Below are positions 1 through 7,892 of a stretch of 11,575 bases of DNA, piece after piece (within the stretch, counting starts at the first letter, position 1; the number at the start of each line of letters is the position of its first letter). Origin of the DNA: AG41 sp036522815. Lineage in GTDB: Bacteria; Gemmatimonadota; Gemmatimonadetes; Gemmatimonadales; GWC2-71-9. Under the pieces are notes generated by a model. It saw only the letters and a list, made by a program, of their open reading frames with translations. It made no database searches and had not been told where the DNA came from. The position numbers and the translations under genes are program-made. The DNA lies in assembly GCA_036522815.1 (NCBI GenBank), contig DATDFC010000015.1, forward strand, positions 1-11,575, read 5' to 3'.

Positions 1-538
1 GGGCGGGAGTCGTCCTGGGCGTGAAGGACGGCGCGCGCGCCGGCTCGGGCACCAGTCGCACCACCTGCTCGGGCGCGGCCGCGCGGGCCGGGGCCGCGGC
101 CGGCGATGGGGTCGAATGCCCGGTGGAGTGCACCGCCCTGCTCCTGGCCCGCGTCAGCGCCTCCGCTGCGTCGCCATTCATCGGGTCGGCCGAGAGCAGC
201 CGCGTCAGCCAATCCACCGCCTCGTCGTAGCGGTGGCCGCGCTCCGCGATCTCCGCCAGGATCTTGAGCGCGAGCACATTCTCTTGGTCGAGGGCCAGGA
301 CCTTACGGAACACGTCGGAGGCGCCCGGGTCGTTCTTTTGATCCATGAGACAGCGCCCCAACACGATATGAGCGCTGACGTAGTCGGGGTGCTGCTCGAG
401 ACCCGCCGTACACAGCTCGATCGCTCTATCTAGTTCTCCTGCTTTGCGATAGGCGTCCGCCAGGGGCGCGAAGTTGCGGCCCTTGGGGTTCTCGGCCCAA
501 CGCTTTTCGAGCTTTTCGATCTCGCTGGTGTAGGCCAC
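1..538 (-). CDS. TPR-repeat protein, N-terminal part (C-terminus beyond the left edge)
   Basis: The frame reads 179 residues from a GTG at 538-536 to the window edge without a stop. Residues about 21-54, 55-88 and 89-122 are three tetratricopeptide repeats with the usual spacing (for example NFAPLADAYRKAGELDRAIE, then HIVLGRCLMDQ, then ALKILAEIAERG). After residue 135 the sequence turns into an Ala/Pro/Thr-rich linker. I chose GTG because an in-frame TAG lies two codons upstream (start Val-Ala-Tyr-Thr) and the TPR homology begins soon after it. The ribosome site is weak. There is no signal peptide, so it is probably a cytoplasmic protein-interaction scaffold; partner and role are unknown. It is divergent from the ppiD-like gene, and a TTGACA/TATCTT promoter candidate lies in front. 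The fold is clear; the function is not. Confidence 0.8.
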   Translation of the reverse strand, partial: MAYTSEIEKLEKRWAENPKGRNFAPLADAYRKAGELDRAIELCTAGLEQHPDYVSAHIVLGRCLMDQKNDPGASDVFRKVLALDQENVLALKILAEIAERGHRYDEAVDWLTRLLSADPMNGDAAEALTRARSRAVHSTGHSTPSPAAAPARAAAPEQVVRLVPEPARAPSFTPRTTPA

Positions 539-565
539 GGCCTAAGTGGTTGTGGGAATTGGACG

Positions 566-595
566 AAGATAGTGTTTGCGAAGCCGCGCTGTCAA
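566..595 (-). promoter_or_regulatory. Sigma70-type promoter candidate for the leftward TPR gene
   Basis: On the minus strand a perfect TTGACA (590-595) is followed after 18 bp by TATCTT (566-571, 4 of 6 matches to the -10 consensus). Transcription would begin near 559, leaving a leader of about 20 nt before the GTG at 538. The site is in an AT-richer island of a very GC-rich window. The exact consensus of this organism's main sigma factor is not known. Confidence 0.45.
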
Positions 596-615
596 TCGGA
601 AACGACTCGCATCGC

Positions 616-644
616 TTGAGTTTTCCCGTTGTCGTTTTTAGACT
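616..644 (+). promoter_or_regulatory. Sigma70-type promoter candidate for the ppiD-like gene
   Basis: TTGAGT (616-621) and TAGACT (639-644) are separated by exactly 17 bp, and each matches four of six consensus bases. Initiation near 651 would give a leader of about 36 nt before the ATG at 687. This leader contains a GGAG at 671-674. Together with the opposing candidate at 566-595 it would make 539-686 a divergent promoter region. Confidence 0.35.
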
Positions 645-686
645 TAAGCCCCTTCCCACGTGCTCTACCCGGAGTTTTGAGTCCCT

Positions 687-2525
687 ATGATGCGCTCGAT
701 GCGCGCCATCGTGAAGCCAGTGTTCTACGTGCTGGCGATCTCGTTCGTCGCCTGGCTCGCGATCGGTCAGGTCACCGACATCCTGGGCGGTGGCAAAGAC
801 GTGGTGCTCAAGGTCAACGGCGAGGTGGTGCGGTCGCAGCCGTTCCAGCTGCAGTACCAGGCGGCGCTCGAGCAGTACCGCCGGCAGCAGGGGGGGGCGC
901 GCTTGAGCCGCGAGGACGAGCAGCAGGTCCAGAACCAGGTCGCCGATCAGTTCATTCACAACATCCTGCTGGAGCGCGCGTACCGGCGGCTCGGGATCAC
1001 GGTGTCGGACGAGGAGATCATCCGGGCGGCGCGCAGCGGGCCGCCCCCGCAACTCCTGCAGCAGGTGCTGCAGGAGGCCACCTTTCAGACCAACGGCCAG
1101 TTCGACATCACCAAGTGGCAGCGCTATCTGTCGAGCGCGGGACCCGAATTCACCAGCCAGATCGAGCAGCTGTACCGCGATTATCTCCCCCAGCGCAAGC
1201 TGCAGGAATACCTCACCGCGGACGTGTACGTCTCCGATGCCAAGCTCTGGCGCATCTGGCGTGATCAGCACGAAGCGGTGACCGTCGCGGTGCTCGCGAT
1301 GCGACCCGAGGACGTGCCCGACTCGCTCGCGCCGGTGTCGGACGCCGAGCTGCAGCAGTACTACCAGGCCCACAAGAACGACTTCAAGCGACCGGCCGCG
1401 GCATGGCTCAGCTACATCGCGCAGCCACGCGTCGCGGACGCCCGGGACTCGGCCGCCGCGCTCGCGCGGGTGCGGGCCCTGCGCGCGGAGATCACCGGCG
1501 GCAAGGCGAAGTTCGAGGACGTCGCCAAGAAGGAATCGTCGGACTCGGGAACCGGGGCCCGGGGCGGCGACTTGGGCTGGATCAAGCGCACCCAACCGGG
1601 CTTCGATCCCCGCTTCGTCGCAGGACTCCGGTCGCTCCCGGTGGGCGTCGTGAGCGAGCCGGTGCTGTCGAGCTTCGGGTACCACTTGATCCGCATCGAT
1701 GCGGCGAAGGGCGACTCGGTGCACGCTCGGCATCTCCTGGTCGCGATCGCGCCCCAGGGGCAGCATCTCGACGCGATCGACGCGCGCACGGACACGCTCG
1801 ACAAGCTCGCGGGGGATCAGACCGATGGTCGCCGGCTGGACAGCGCCGCGCACGTGCTCACGCTGCCGCTCGCCCGGGCGCCCAAGCTGGTGCAAGGCGA
1901 GCGCCTCGTGCTCCCCGAGGGTCCCGTGCCCGACGTGAGCGTCTGGGCATTCGACGCTCGCGCCGGCGAAACCAGCCCGGTGATCGACGGGCCGCGGGCC
2001 AGCTACGTGTTCCGCCTCGACTCCCTCGATCCGGCCGGCGTGCCGCCGCTGGCACAGCTGCGCGCCCGCGTGCTCGACGAGGCGCGCCACGAGAAGAAAA
2101 AGACGTTGGCCCGACAGCATGCCGAGCAGGTGGCGGGGGAGCTGCGCGGCGCCAGCGATCTTCTCGCGGCCGCCCGTGCCCACGGCCTGCGCGCCCAGAA
2201 GGAGGGGCCGTTCACGCGCGTGACTGCCGCGCCGGAGTTCACTCGTAACCCCGTCATGCTAGGGGCGGCGTTCGCGCTGCGCCCCGGGGAGCGCAGTCCG
2301 CTCATCGCCGGCGAGACGGGGTTCTTCCTGTTGCAGGGGATCGCCCGGACGAGCGCGGATTCGGCCGCCTGGCAGAAGCAACGTGATCAGCAGCGAGAGA
2401 CGCTGATACGACCGATCGAGCAGGCGCGCATTCAGCAGTACCTCGCCGCCCTGCGCGCGCAGGCGACGATCGTGGACCGCCGCAACGAGATCTTCCGTCC
2501 CGCGGCGGCCGCGAGCGAGAGCTAG
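687..2525 (+). CDS. PpiD/SurA-like membrane-anchored peptidyl-prolyl cis-trans isomerase
   Basis: This 612-residue protein has the PpiD plan: a short basic N-terminus, one membrane helix at about residues 11-30, and a SurA_N-type helical chaperone region at about 38-195. A PpiC-type parvulin domain follows at about 238-340, with GGDLGW at 293-298 and FGYHLIRI at 330-337, and then a long C-terminal part. The family sits in the inner membrane facing the periplasm and assists folding of exported proteins; length is close to E. coli PpiD (about 620). Residues 346-445 and 507-552 repeat pieces of the parvulin pattern (HARHLLVAI; SPVIDGPRASYVFRL; SPLIAGETGFFLLQ) but lack the GGDLGW core, so they look like degenerate copies. 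Start is the first of two adjacent ATGs, with GGAG 12 nt upstream. Its stop overlaps the stop of tatA, which converges on it. The family call is firm; the exact name (PpiD versus another SurA-like foldase) is less so. Confidence 0.88.
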   Translation: MMRSMRAIVKPVFYVLAISFVAWLAIGQVTDILGGGKDVVLKVNGEVVRSQPFQLQYQAALEQYRRQQGGARLSREDEQQVQNQVADQFIHNILLERAYRRLGITVSDEEIIRAARSGPPPQLLQQVLQEATFQTNGQFDITKWQRYLSSAGPEFTSQIEQLYRDYLPQRKLQEYLTADVYVSDAKLWRIWRDQHEAVTVAVLAMRPEDVPDSLAPVSDAELQQYYQAHKNDFKRPAAAWLSYIAQPRVADARDSAAALARVRALRAEITGGKAKFEDVAKKESSDSGTGARGGDLGWIKRTQPGFDPRFVAGLRSLPVGVVSEPVLSSFGYHLIRIDAAKGDSVHARHLLVAIAPQGQHLDAIDARTDTLDKLAGDQTDGRRLDSAAHVLTLPLARAPKLVQGERLVLPEGPVPDVSVWAFDARAGETSPVIDGPRASYVFRLDSLDPAGVPPLAQLRARVLDEARHEKKKTLARQHAEQVAGELRGASDLLAAARAHGLRAQKEGPFTRVTAAPEFTRNPVMLGAAFALRPGERSPLIAGETGFFLLQGIARTSADSAAWQKQRDQQRETLIRPIEQARIQQYLAALRAQATIVDRRNEIFRPAAAASES

Positions 2526-2761
2526 TCGCTCAGGCGCTTCGGATCGCCACTGGAGGGCACGGACCCCGACGCGGCCGGCGGCACGCTGCGCGGCGGCGTC
2601 AGCGGCTGGTCATCGCCGGTAGCCTCCTTGAGGCTCCGCTTGAACTCCTTGATCCCCTGCCCCAGGGAGGATCCGATTTCCGGAATCCGCTTCGCGCCGA
2701 ACACCAGCACGAGCACGAGCAGGAGAATCAGGATGTGGCTGAACGACAGATCCCCGAACAT
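2522..2761 (-). CDS. tatA: Twin-arginine translocase subunit TatA/TatE family
   Basis: The 79-residue protein has the standard TatA build. A short N-terminus is followed by a transmembrane helix at about 8-20, the hinge FGAKRIPEIG at 21-30, and an amphipathic helix with GQGIKEFKRSLKE at about 34-46. A Pro/Ser-rich polar tail completes it. TatA multimers form the pore that lets folded, twin-arginine-signal proteins cross the inner membrane. The short tail favours TatA/E over TatB. The ATG at 2761 has a GAGG (2767-2770) six bases upstream. It is the last gene of the minus-strand run, 12 bp after the DUF4321 gene. The stop TAG (2524-2522) interlocks with the stop of the converging ppiD-like gene. 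No tatC is in the window. The amphipathic-helix sequence makes the call reliable. Confidence 0.95.
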   Translation of the reverse strand: MFGDLSFSHILILLLVLVLVFGAKRIPEIGSSLGQGIKEFKRSLKEATGDDQPLTPPRSVPPAASGSVPSSGDPKRLSD

Positions 2762-2773
2762 AGACGCCTCGCG

Positions 2774-3046
2774 TCAGAAGATCGATCGGGCGACGTAGTA
2801 CGCCAGCGCCACGCCCACCAGCGCGAGCAGCGATACGTCGAACCCGATCGGCCCGAGCGTGACAGACACCACCAGCAGGTCCATGTGAACCGGTCCCAGC
2901 GTGGGGGTCACCGCCCAGGTGAAGATATCCTTCGCCGGCCCCTGCGGCAGAAACCGGCGCAGCAGCGAGTGCAGGAATCCTCCCACCACGAAGCCGGTGG
3001 CCAGCACTCCGAAGTAAAATAGCGGCCTGCGCGGGCCTTGCGCCAC
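2774..3046 (-). CDS. DUF4321-like small membrane protein
   Basis: This 90-residue protein has two hydrophobic segments, about 9-29 and 68-86. They are joined by a loop with the pattern TPTLGPVHMDLLVVSVTLGPIGFDVSLL split across 47-74, which fits what I recall of the DUF4321 family: a Pro-Thr-Leu-Gly turn, an Asp before a beta-like stretch, then a Gly-rich helix. The function of the family is not established. The start is a GTG at 3046, three bases after the stop of the polyprenyl synthase gene, so translation is probably coupled; only a weak upstream purine stretch is visible. tatA follows after 12 bp. Membrane location is clear from composition. The family name is from recall and should be confirmed by a profile search. 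Confidence 0.75.
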   Translation of the reverse strand: MAQGPRRPLFYFGVLATGFVVGGFLHSLLRRFLPQGPAKDIFTWAVTPTLGPVHMDLLVVSVTLGPIGFDVSLLALVGVALAYYVARSIF

Positions 3047-3049
3047 GGC

Positions 3050-4039
3050 TTAGTTACGCCGCTCCACGGCGTACGCGATGCTGTCGCGCAGCGCGTCGCG
3101 GGCGGGCGACGCCGGGAGCACCTCCAGCTCCGCCTCCGCCTGCTGCGCCAGCTCGAGCGCGCGGCGCCGGGCGTAGTCCAGGCCGCCGCCGGCGGCCACG
3201 CGCCGGATCACCTCCGCCACCAGCGCGTCGGGCGGCTCGGGGGTGCCCATCAGCTCGGCCACGAGCCGGCGGTCGGCCGGCGCCATGTCGCCCAGCGCGG
3301 CAATGAGCGGCAGCGTCACCTTGTGCTCCCGCAGGTCCAGCCCCGACGGCTTTCCGGTCACCGCCTCGGCCGCCGTATAGTCCAGCAGGTCGTCCGCGAT
3401 CTGGAACGCCATCCCCAGCCGCATCCCGAACCGGGCGAGCGCCTCGCGATACGGGGCGGGCGCGTGCAGCGCCCCCACCTCACACGCACCGGAGAGCAGC
3501 GACGCCGTCTTGGCGCGGATCAGCTGGTCGTACTGCTCCTCCCCGTAGGAGAGCTTGTCGTGCGCTTCCAGCTGGCGCATTTCGCCGACCGTCATCTCGT
3601 TCGTAACCCGCGCGAACACGCGCAGCGGCTCCAGGTCCTCCAGGCGGACCAGCTCGATGATCGCGCGCGAGTAGAGGTAGTCGCCCATGATCACCGCCAC
3701 CTGGTGGGAGAACAGCGCGTTGATGGTCGGCATGCCGCGGCGCAGCACGGAGTGGTCGACGGCATCGTCGTGCACCAGCGTGGCGAGATGAATCAACTCC
3801 ACCACCGCCGCGAGCGTCACGCCGCGCGGCTCGTCCGCGCCCGCCGCCCGGCTCGCGAGCAACAGCAGCGTGGGCCGGAACAGCTTACCCTTCATCCGCA
3901 GCAAGTGCTCGTTGACTTCGGCGATGACGGGGAACGCGGCCGCGATGATGCGCCGCAGCTCGTCTGCCACGCGCTCCAGCTCTTCGGCCACCGGACGCTG
4001 GATGTCGCCGAGGGTGGCGCGGGCGAGTTGTTGGCTCAC
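3050..4039 (-). CDS. Long-chain trans-polyprenyl diphosphate synthase (heptaprenyl/octaprenyl type)
   Basis: The 329-residue protein has all marks of an all-trans polyprenyl synthase: GKLFRP at 51-56, the first aspartate motif DDAVD at 91-95, the second DDLLD at 216-220, and SGLDLREHK at 232-240. These residues bind magnesium, the allylic diphosphate and isopentenyl diphosphate. Small residues (Ala, Thr) just before the first motif and the ELIHLATLVHDD context resemble long-chain enzymes that make the quinone side chain rather than farnesyl synthases. Chain length cannot be read with certainty. The frame is open further upstream to 4390, but that part is antiframe to the TPR gene. The GTG at 4039 lies one base after the TPR stop and opens the homologous region, with AAGG nine bases before. 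An ATG at 4044 gives only a two-codon frame. Coupled translation with both neighbours is likely. Confidence 0.92.
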   Translation of the reverse strand: MSQQLARATLGDIQRPVAEELERVADELRRIIAAAFPVIAEVNEHLLRMKGKLFRPTLLLLASRAAGADEPRGVTLAAVVELIHLATLVHDDAVDHSVLRRGMPTINALFSHQVAVIMGDYLYSRAIIELVRLEDLEPLRVFARVTNEMTVGEMRQLEAHDKLSYGEEQYDQLIRAKTASLLSGACEVGALHAPAPYREALARFGMRLGMAFQIADDLLDYTAAEAVTGKPSGLDLREHKVTLPLIAALGDMAPADRRLVAELMGTPEPPDALVAEVIRRVAAGGGLDYARRRALELAQQAEAELEVLPASPARDALRDSIAYAVERRN

Positions 4040-4040
4040 G

Positions 4041-6611
4041 TCATTTCGCCTTGGCGAGCGCCTTTTGGCGCGCGCCCACGTCTTTGAACCGTATGTCCAC
4101 GGCGAACACCCGCCCGTACAGGTCCCGCGCCTCGACCCGTTTGCCCTGCTCCTCGAGCGCCCGGGCCAGCCAGTACAGGATGCCGAGCCGCTCCTGATCG
4201 CCCGAGGCCGGCAGCTCGAGCGCGCGCCGCAGGATCGACTCCGCCACCACGTACGCCCCCTTTTCCACGAAGCACACGCCCAGGGCTTCCGAGCTGCGCA
4301 GCTTCCCCTCGGATGCGCGCAGCGCCTTCTGCAGCTCGGCGATCGCCTCGTCGAGCAACCCCATCTCCTTGAACGCGACACCCAGATCATAATGCGCCTG
4401 GAAGTCGGCTTCGTCGATGTTCTCGTCGATGCCCTGCTTGAAGCGCTGCAGCATGTCCTGGAAGTCCTGCTCTTCGTCGCCCGTCGGCTCCTCGTCGGCC
4501 ACCTTCATGCGCGTGTCGCGCTCGGGCAGTTCCTCGTCCAGGATCATCGCGCTCAGGTCCACGAACTCTCCGGAGTCGACGGCCTCATCGCGCACTTTCA
4601 GCTTCGCGTCGCGCGCCGCGGTCCTCTGCTCGGCGCCGCGGGCCGGCGCCTTCGCCTTGGGCGGCGGCGGGGGCGGCGCCACCGGAGCCAGCATCGCCAG
4701 CGCCGCGGTGGCGCGCTCGTTCCCCGGATCGTGCTCGGCCACCCGCTGGTACACGGCACGCGCCTTGTCGGGGAGGTCGCTGCGCAGCAGCGTGTCCGCC
4801 AACTCCAGGTACGCGCCGATCAGCTTGACCTTGTCACCCGACTTGAACGCGAACTCCACCTGCTTCTGGCGGTGCCGGACGCTGTTGGGATCGAGCCGCA
4901 GGATCTCGTCCACGAGATCCTGCGCGTGGGGCAGCCTGCCGCGGTTCTCGAACCCGGTCGTGGCGTGGTCCAGCTCCTCGATGCCGCGCTCGCGCTCTCC
5001 CGCTTCGATCAGCGCCTCGCCCAGCGCCTGGTGCGCCTCCGGATCGTCGGGCTCGTCGGCCACCCTCGCTTCCAGTTCCTCGATCGTGGGCGGCGTCGGC
5101 GTCGCCTCGATGTTCGCGAACACGAGCGAGCCCCGGTCCGTACCCTGGTTCACCACGCCGTCGAGCCCCAGATCGATCGCGGCGGACCGGCGCCCCGACG
5201 GCGTGATCGACGTGTCGGCCTCGGTCTGGATGAACGCGGCGGCCGAATCGTCGGCGGTCGCCTCGTCGACCGCGAGCGGCTGATCGTCGACCTCGTGCGC
5301 CTCGTCGGTCGCCGCGGTATCGAAATCCGGCTCCAGCTCGAGGGGCGGGACCTCCACCACCGGCTTGCGACCAGGGGGCGGGGCTGGGGGCCGCTTCGGC
5401 ACCACCGGCTTCACCTTGACCGGCTCCGCGCGGGGCGGCTCGAACTTGGGGGCCGGCTGCTTGGGTCCGGTCACCCGCGGCGGCGGCCCGACCGCAGGAC
5501 GCGGCGCATGCGCGGGAGTCGCCGCGGGAGCGCCCGGCCGCTTCGGCGTCACCGGCGACACCCGCGGGGTCGCTTTCGGGACCGTCGCCTCGGGTAACTC
5601 GATCTCGACGTCGAGCAGCGGCTCGAGCTCGTCCTCCACCTCGGCCGCGCTGGCCTCCTCGCTCACCGTCGGCTCGAGCTCCGCGATCGGCGCCACGTCA
5701 TCGACGCTCACATCCTCCCGCAGCGAGGGGACGTCGGCCGGGTCCACCCGCACGTCGCCGAATTCCGCGCTCGTGGTCTCGAAACCCTCCAGCGCGGCAG
5801 GCACGTTCGGCTCGAGCCCCTCCACCAGACTCGTGGATTCGATGCCGAGCGACGCATCCGGCTCGGCCGCAACCGGCTCGATCAACCCCTCAACGGGCTC
5901 CGGCTCGAGCTCGGGCTCGGGCTCAGGCTCCGGCACGGGCGGGGGTTTCGGCGGCGGCGCCGTCCGCGGCGTGTGCCCGGCTTTGGACGCCGGCGGCTCG
6001 TCCACGTCCAGAAACACCAGGCTCGACGACTTGCGCTTGCCGGATTTCGCCGGGTCGTCCCGGGGCTCGGGCTTGGCCGCTAGCGGAGCGCTAGTGACCG
6101 GCCGCCGCTCCGGATCCCCATACATCCGCAGGTGCTCCTCCAGAAGCTCCCGCAGGTGAGCGCTCTCGGGCGAGATGTCGGCGAGCTCCTTCAGCGCCGC
6201 GAAGGCCTGTTGGATCTTCCCCACCTTTTGCATCCGCTCGGCATATTCGAGGAAGTTCTGCTTCGCTTCGGCCATGAACCCCTTGGCCGCATATAGCTTG
6301 GCGAGCTTGAGATAAGTCGTCTGTCGCGCCGGCGCGTTGCGCAGCACCTTGTTGCACATCGCGATGGCGTTGTTGTGGAAGCCGAGCTCGGCGTATTTGT
6401 CCACTGCCCGGTCGTAGTAATCGGACGCCTGGGCGGGGTCCTTGACCTTGAGATACAGGTCGCCGATGCGATTGAAGATGGAGAGGTCCGGGTTCGGCTC
6501 CGCCTCCGCCTCCTGTGCCTTCAGCGCTTCCAGCCACGCCTCGATGGCCCCCCGTGGGTCCTTAGTCTCGAGGCTTCTGGCCTTTTCCTTCTGCTTCTCA
6601 AGCTTGGACAT
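4041..6611 (-). CDS. Large TPR protein with a proline/acid-rich central linker
   Basis: The protein has 856 residues in three parts. Residues 1-165 are TPR-like helices (NRIGDLYLKVKDPAQASDYY, then LKLAKLYAAKGFMAEAKQNF). Residues about 170-505 form a long low-complexity linker rich in Pro, Glu, Asp and Ala, with a PEPEPEPELEPEPVEG stretch at 227-242. Residues about 506-635 and 735-850 are further TPR blocks, including YDLGVAFKEMGLLDEAIAEL at 741-760, a form often seen in large TPR proteins of soil bacteria. There is no signal peptide or membrane helix, so a cytoplasmic scaffold or assembly factor is likely; partners are unknown. Its ATG lies inside the end of hutI (14-bp overlap), and the polyprenyl synthase gene starts one base after its stop. 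AGGG lies four bases before the ATG. A promoter candidate just upstream could drive it separately from hut. I assign no specific function. Confidence 0.85.
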   Translation of the reverse strand: MSKLEKQKEKARSLETKDPRGAIEAWLEALKAQEAEAEPNPDLSIFNRIGDLYLKVKDPAQASDYYDRAVDKYAELGFHNNAIAMCNKVLRNAPARQTTYLKLAKLYAAKGFMAEAKQNFLEYAERMQKVGKIQQAFAALKELADISPESAHLRELLEEHLRMYGDPERRPVTSAPLAAKPEPRDDPAKSGKRKSSSLVFLDVDEPPASKAGHTPRTAPPPKPPPVPEPEPEPELEPEPVEGLIEPVAAEPDASLGIESTSLVEGLEPNVPAALEGFETTSAEFGDVRVDPADVPSLREDVSVDDVAPIAELEPTVSEEASAAEVEDELEPLLDVEIELPEATVPKATPRVSPVTPKRPGAPAATPAHAPRPAVGPPPRVTGPKQPAPKFEPPRAEPVKVKPVVPKRPPAPPPGRKPVVEVPPLELEPDFDTAATDEAHEVDDQPLAVDEATADDSAAAFIQTEADTSITPSGRRSAAIDLGLDGVVNQGTDRGSLVFANIEATPTPPTIEELEARVADEPDDPEAHQALGEALIEAGERERGIEELDHATTGFENRGRLPHAQDLVDEILRLDPNSVRHRQKQVEFAFKSGDKVKLIGAYLELADTLLRSDLPDKARAVYQRVAEHDPGNERATAALAMLAPVAPPPPPPKAKAPARGAEQRTAARDAKLKVRDEAVDSGEFVDLSAMILDEELPERDTRMKVADEEPTGDEEQDFQDMLQRFKQGIDENIDEADFQAHYDLGVAFKEMGLLDEAIAELQKALRASEGKLRSSEALGVCFVEKGAYVVAESILRRALELPASGDQERLGILYWLARALEEQGKRVEARDLYGRVFAVDIRFKDVGARQKALAKAK

Positions 6612-7892
6612 GGAGCCCTAAAGATACCGGCGCCGGGGAGGGCGGACAAGCGGAACCTCCTGTCCAGACGGCGGTTACGAGATTCTCGCCCAGCCAGTAC
6701 GCGACTTCACGCCAGTCCGACACGCCGCAGGACACCAGGTCCGCGCGAAAACCCGGTGCGATCTGGCCGCGGTCGCCGGCGAGGCCCAAGGCCGCAGCCG
6801 CGTTCACGGTCACGGCCGTGACGACCTCGGCGTGCCGCAGGCCCAGCTGCGAGACGCCCAACACCATGACCAGAGGCAGGCTCACCGTGGGCGACGACCC
6901 GGGGTTGAAGTCGGTGGCGAGCGCCACCGCGGCACCGGCCTCGACCAGCCGCCGGGCGGGCGCGTGCTTGTGCTTGCCCAGAAACGTGAGGGTGGCGGGG
7001 AGCAGCACCGCCACTGTATCGCTCGCCGCGAGGGCCCGAATCCCGGCCTCGGAGATGCTAGCGAGATGGTCGACGGACACGGCACCGAGGGCGGCGCCGA
7101 GCTCGGCGCCGCCGGAGCCGTCGAGCTCGTCGGCGTGCAGCTTCACCGCGAGGCCGTGCCGAGCGGCGGCCTCGAGAATGGTGCGCGTCTCGGCGAGATC
7201 GAATACGCCCGGCTCGCAGAACACGTCGCACGCGACGGCCAACCGCTCCCGCGCCACCGTGGGAATCATGTCGTCGCACACCAGGCGCACATAGTCGGCC
7301 CGCCGGTCGCGGAACTCGGGCGGGACTTCGTGGGCGCCGAGAAAAGTCGGGACCAGCGTCGCCCGTCCCGACGCCGCGGCGTCACGGATCACCCGCAGCT
7401 GCTTCAGCTCGGCGGCGGGAGCGAGGCCGTACCCCGACTTGACCTCGACCGTGGTGCTGCCGTGCGCCAGCAGCGTCGCCACGCGCGCGCGGGTGAGCGC
7501 GAGCAGGTCCTCTTCACGGCGTGCGCGGACGTCACGCACCGACTCGAGGATGCCGCCACCGCGGGCGGCGCTGGCCTTGTAGTCTTCGCCCAGCGCGCGG
7601 CGCTCCTGGTCGTCGAGCCGGGGGGCACCGAACACCGCGTGTGTGTGACAGTCCACGAAACCGGGGAACAGCACGCCTGCCACCTCCGCCACGGCGATTG
7701 CGGATTGTGGAATGCGGAATGCGGAATGGAGGTCGCGAGCTTCGGAGCGCGGACCGACCCAGGCGATTCGCTCCCCGTCGATCAGCACCACGGCGTCCTG
7801 CAACACCTCCAGGTCCGCCAATTCACGACCGCGACGGGCACGAGCGGGTCCGCGACAGGTCACGATCTGCCGGGCGCCGACGAGGAGGGTCT

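Noticed and set aside
426..2183. A 585-residue minus-strand open frame antisense to the ppiD-like gene
   Set aside because: It is Arg/Gly/Leu-rich shadow coding typical of high-GC DNA, has no recognisable domain, and lies opposite a gene with clear homology.
4042..4044. ATG overlapping the TPR stop as a start for the polyprenyl synthase
   Set aside because: It reads ATG ACG TGA, a two-codon frame. The GTG at 4039 is in the correct frame.
3038..5597. Long plus-strand open frames opposite the polyprenyl synthase and TPR genes
   Set aside because: The composition is His/Arg-biased and without domains; the minus-strand genes explain the region fully.
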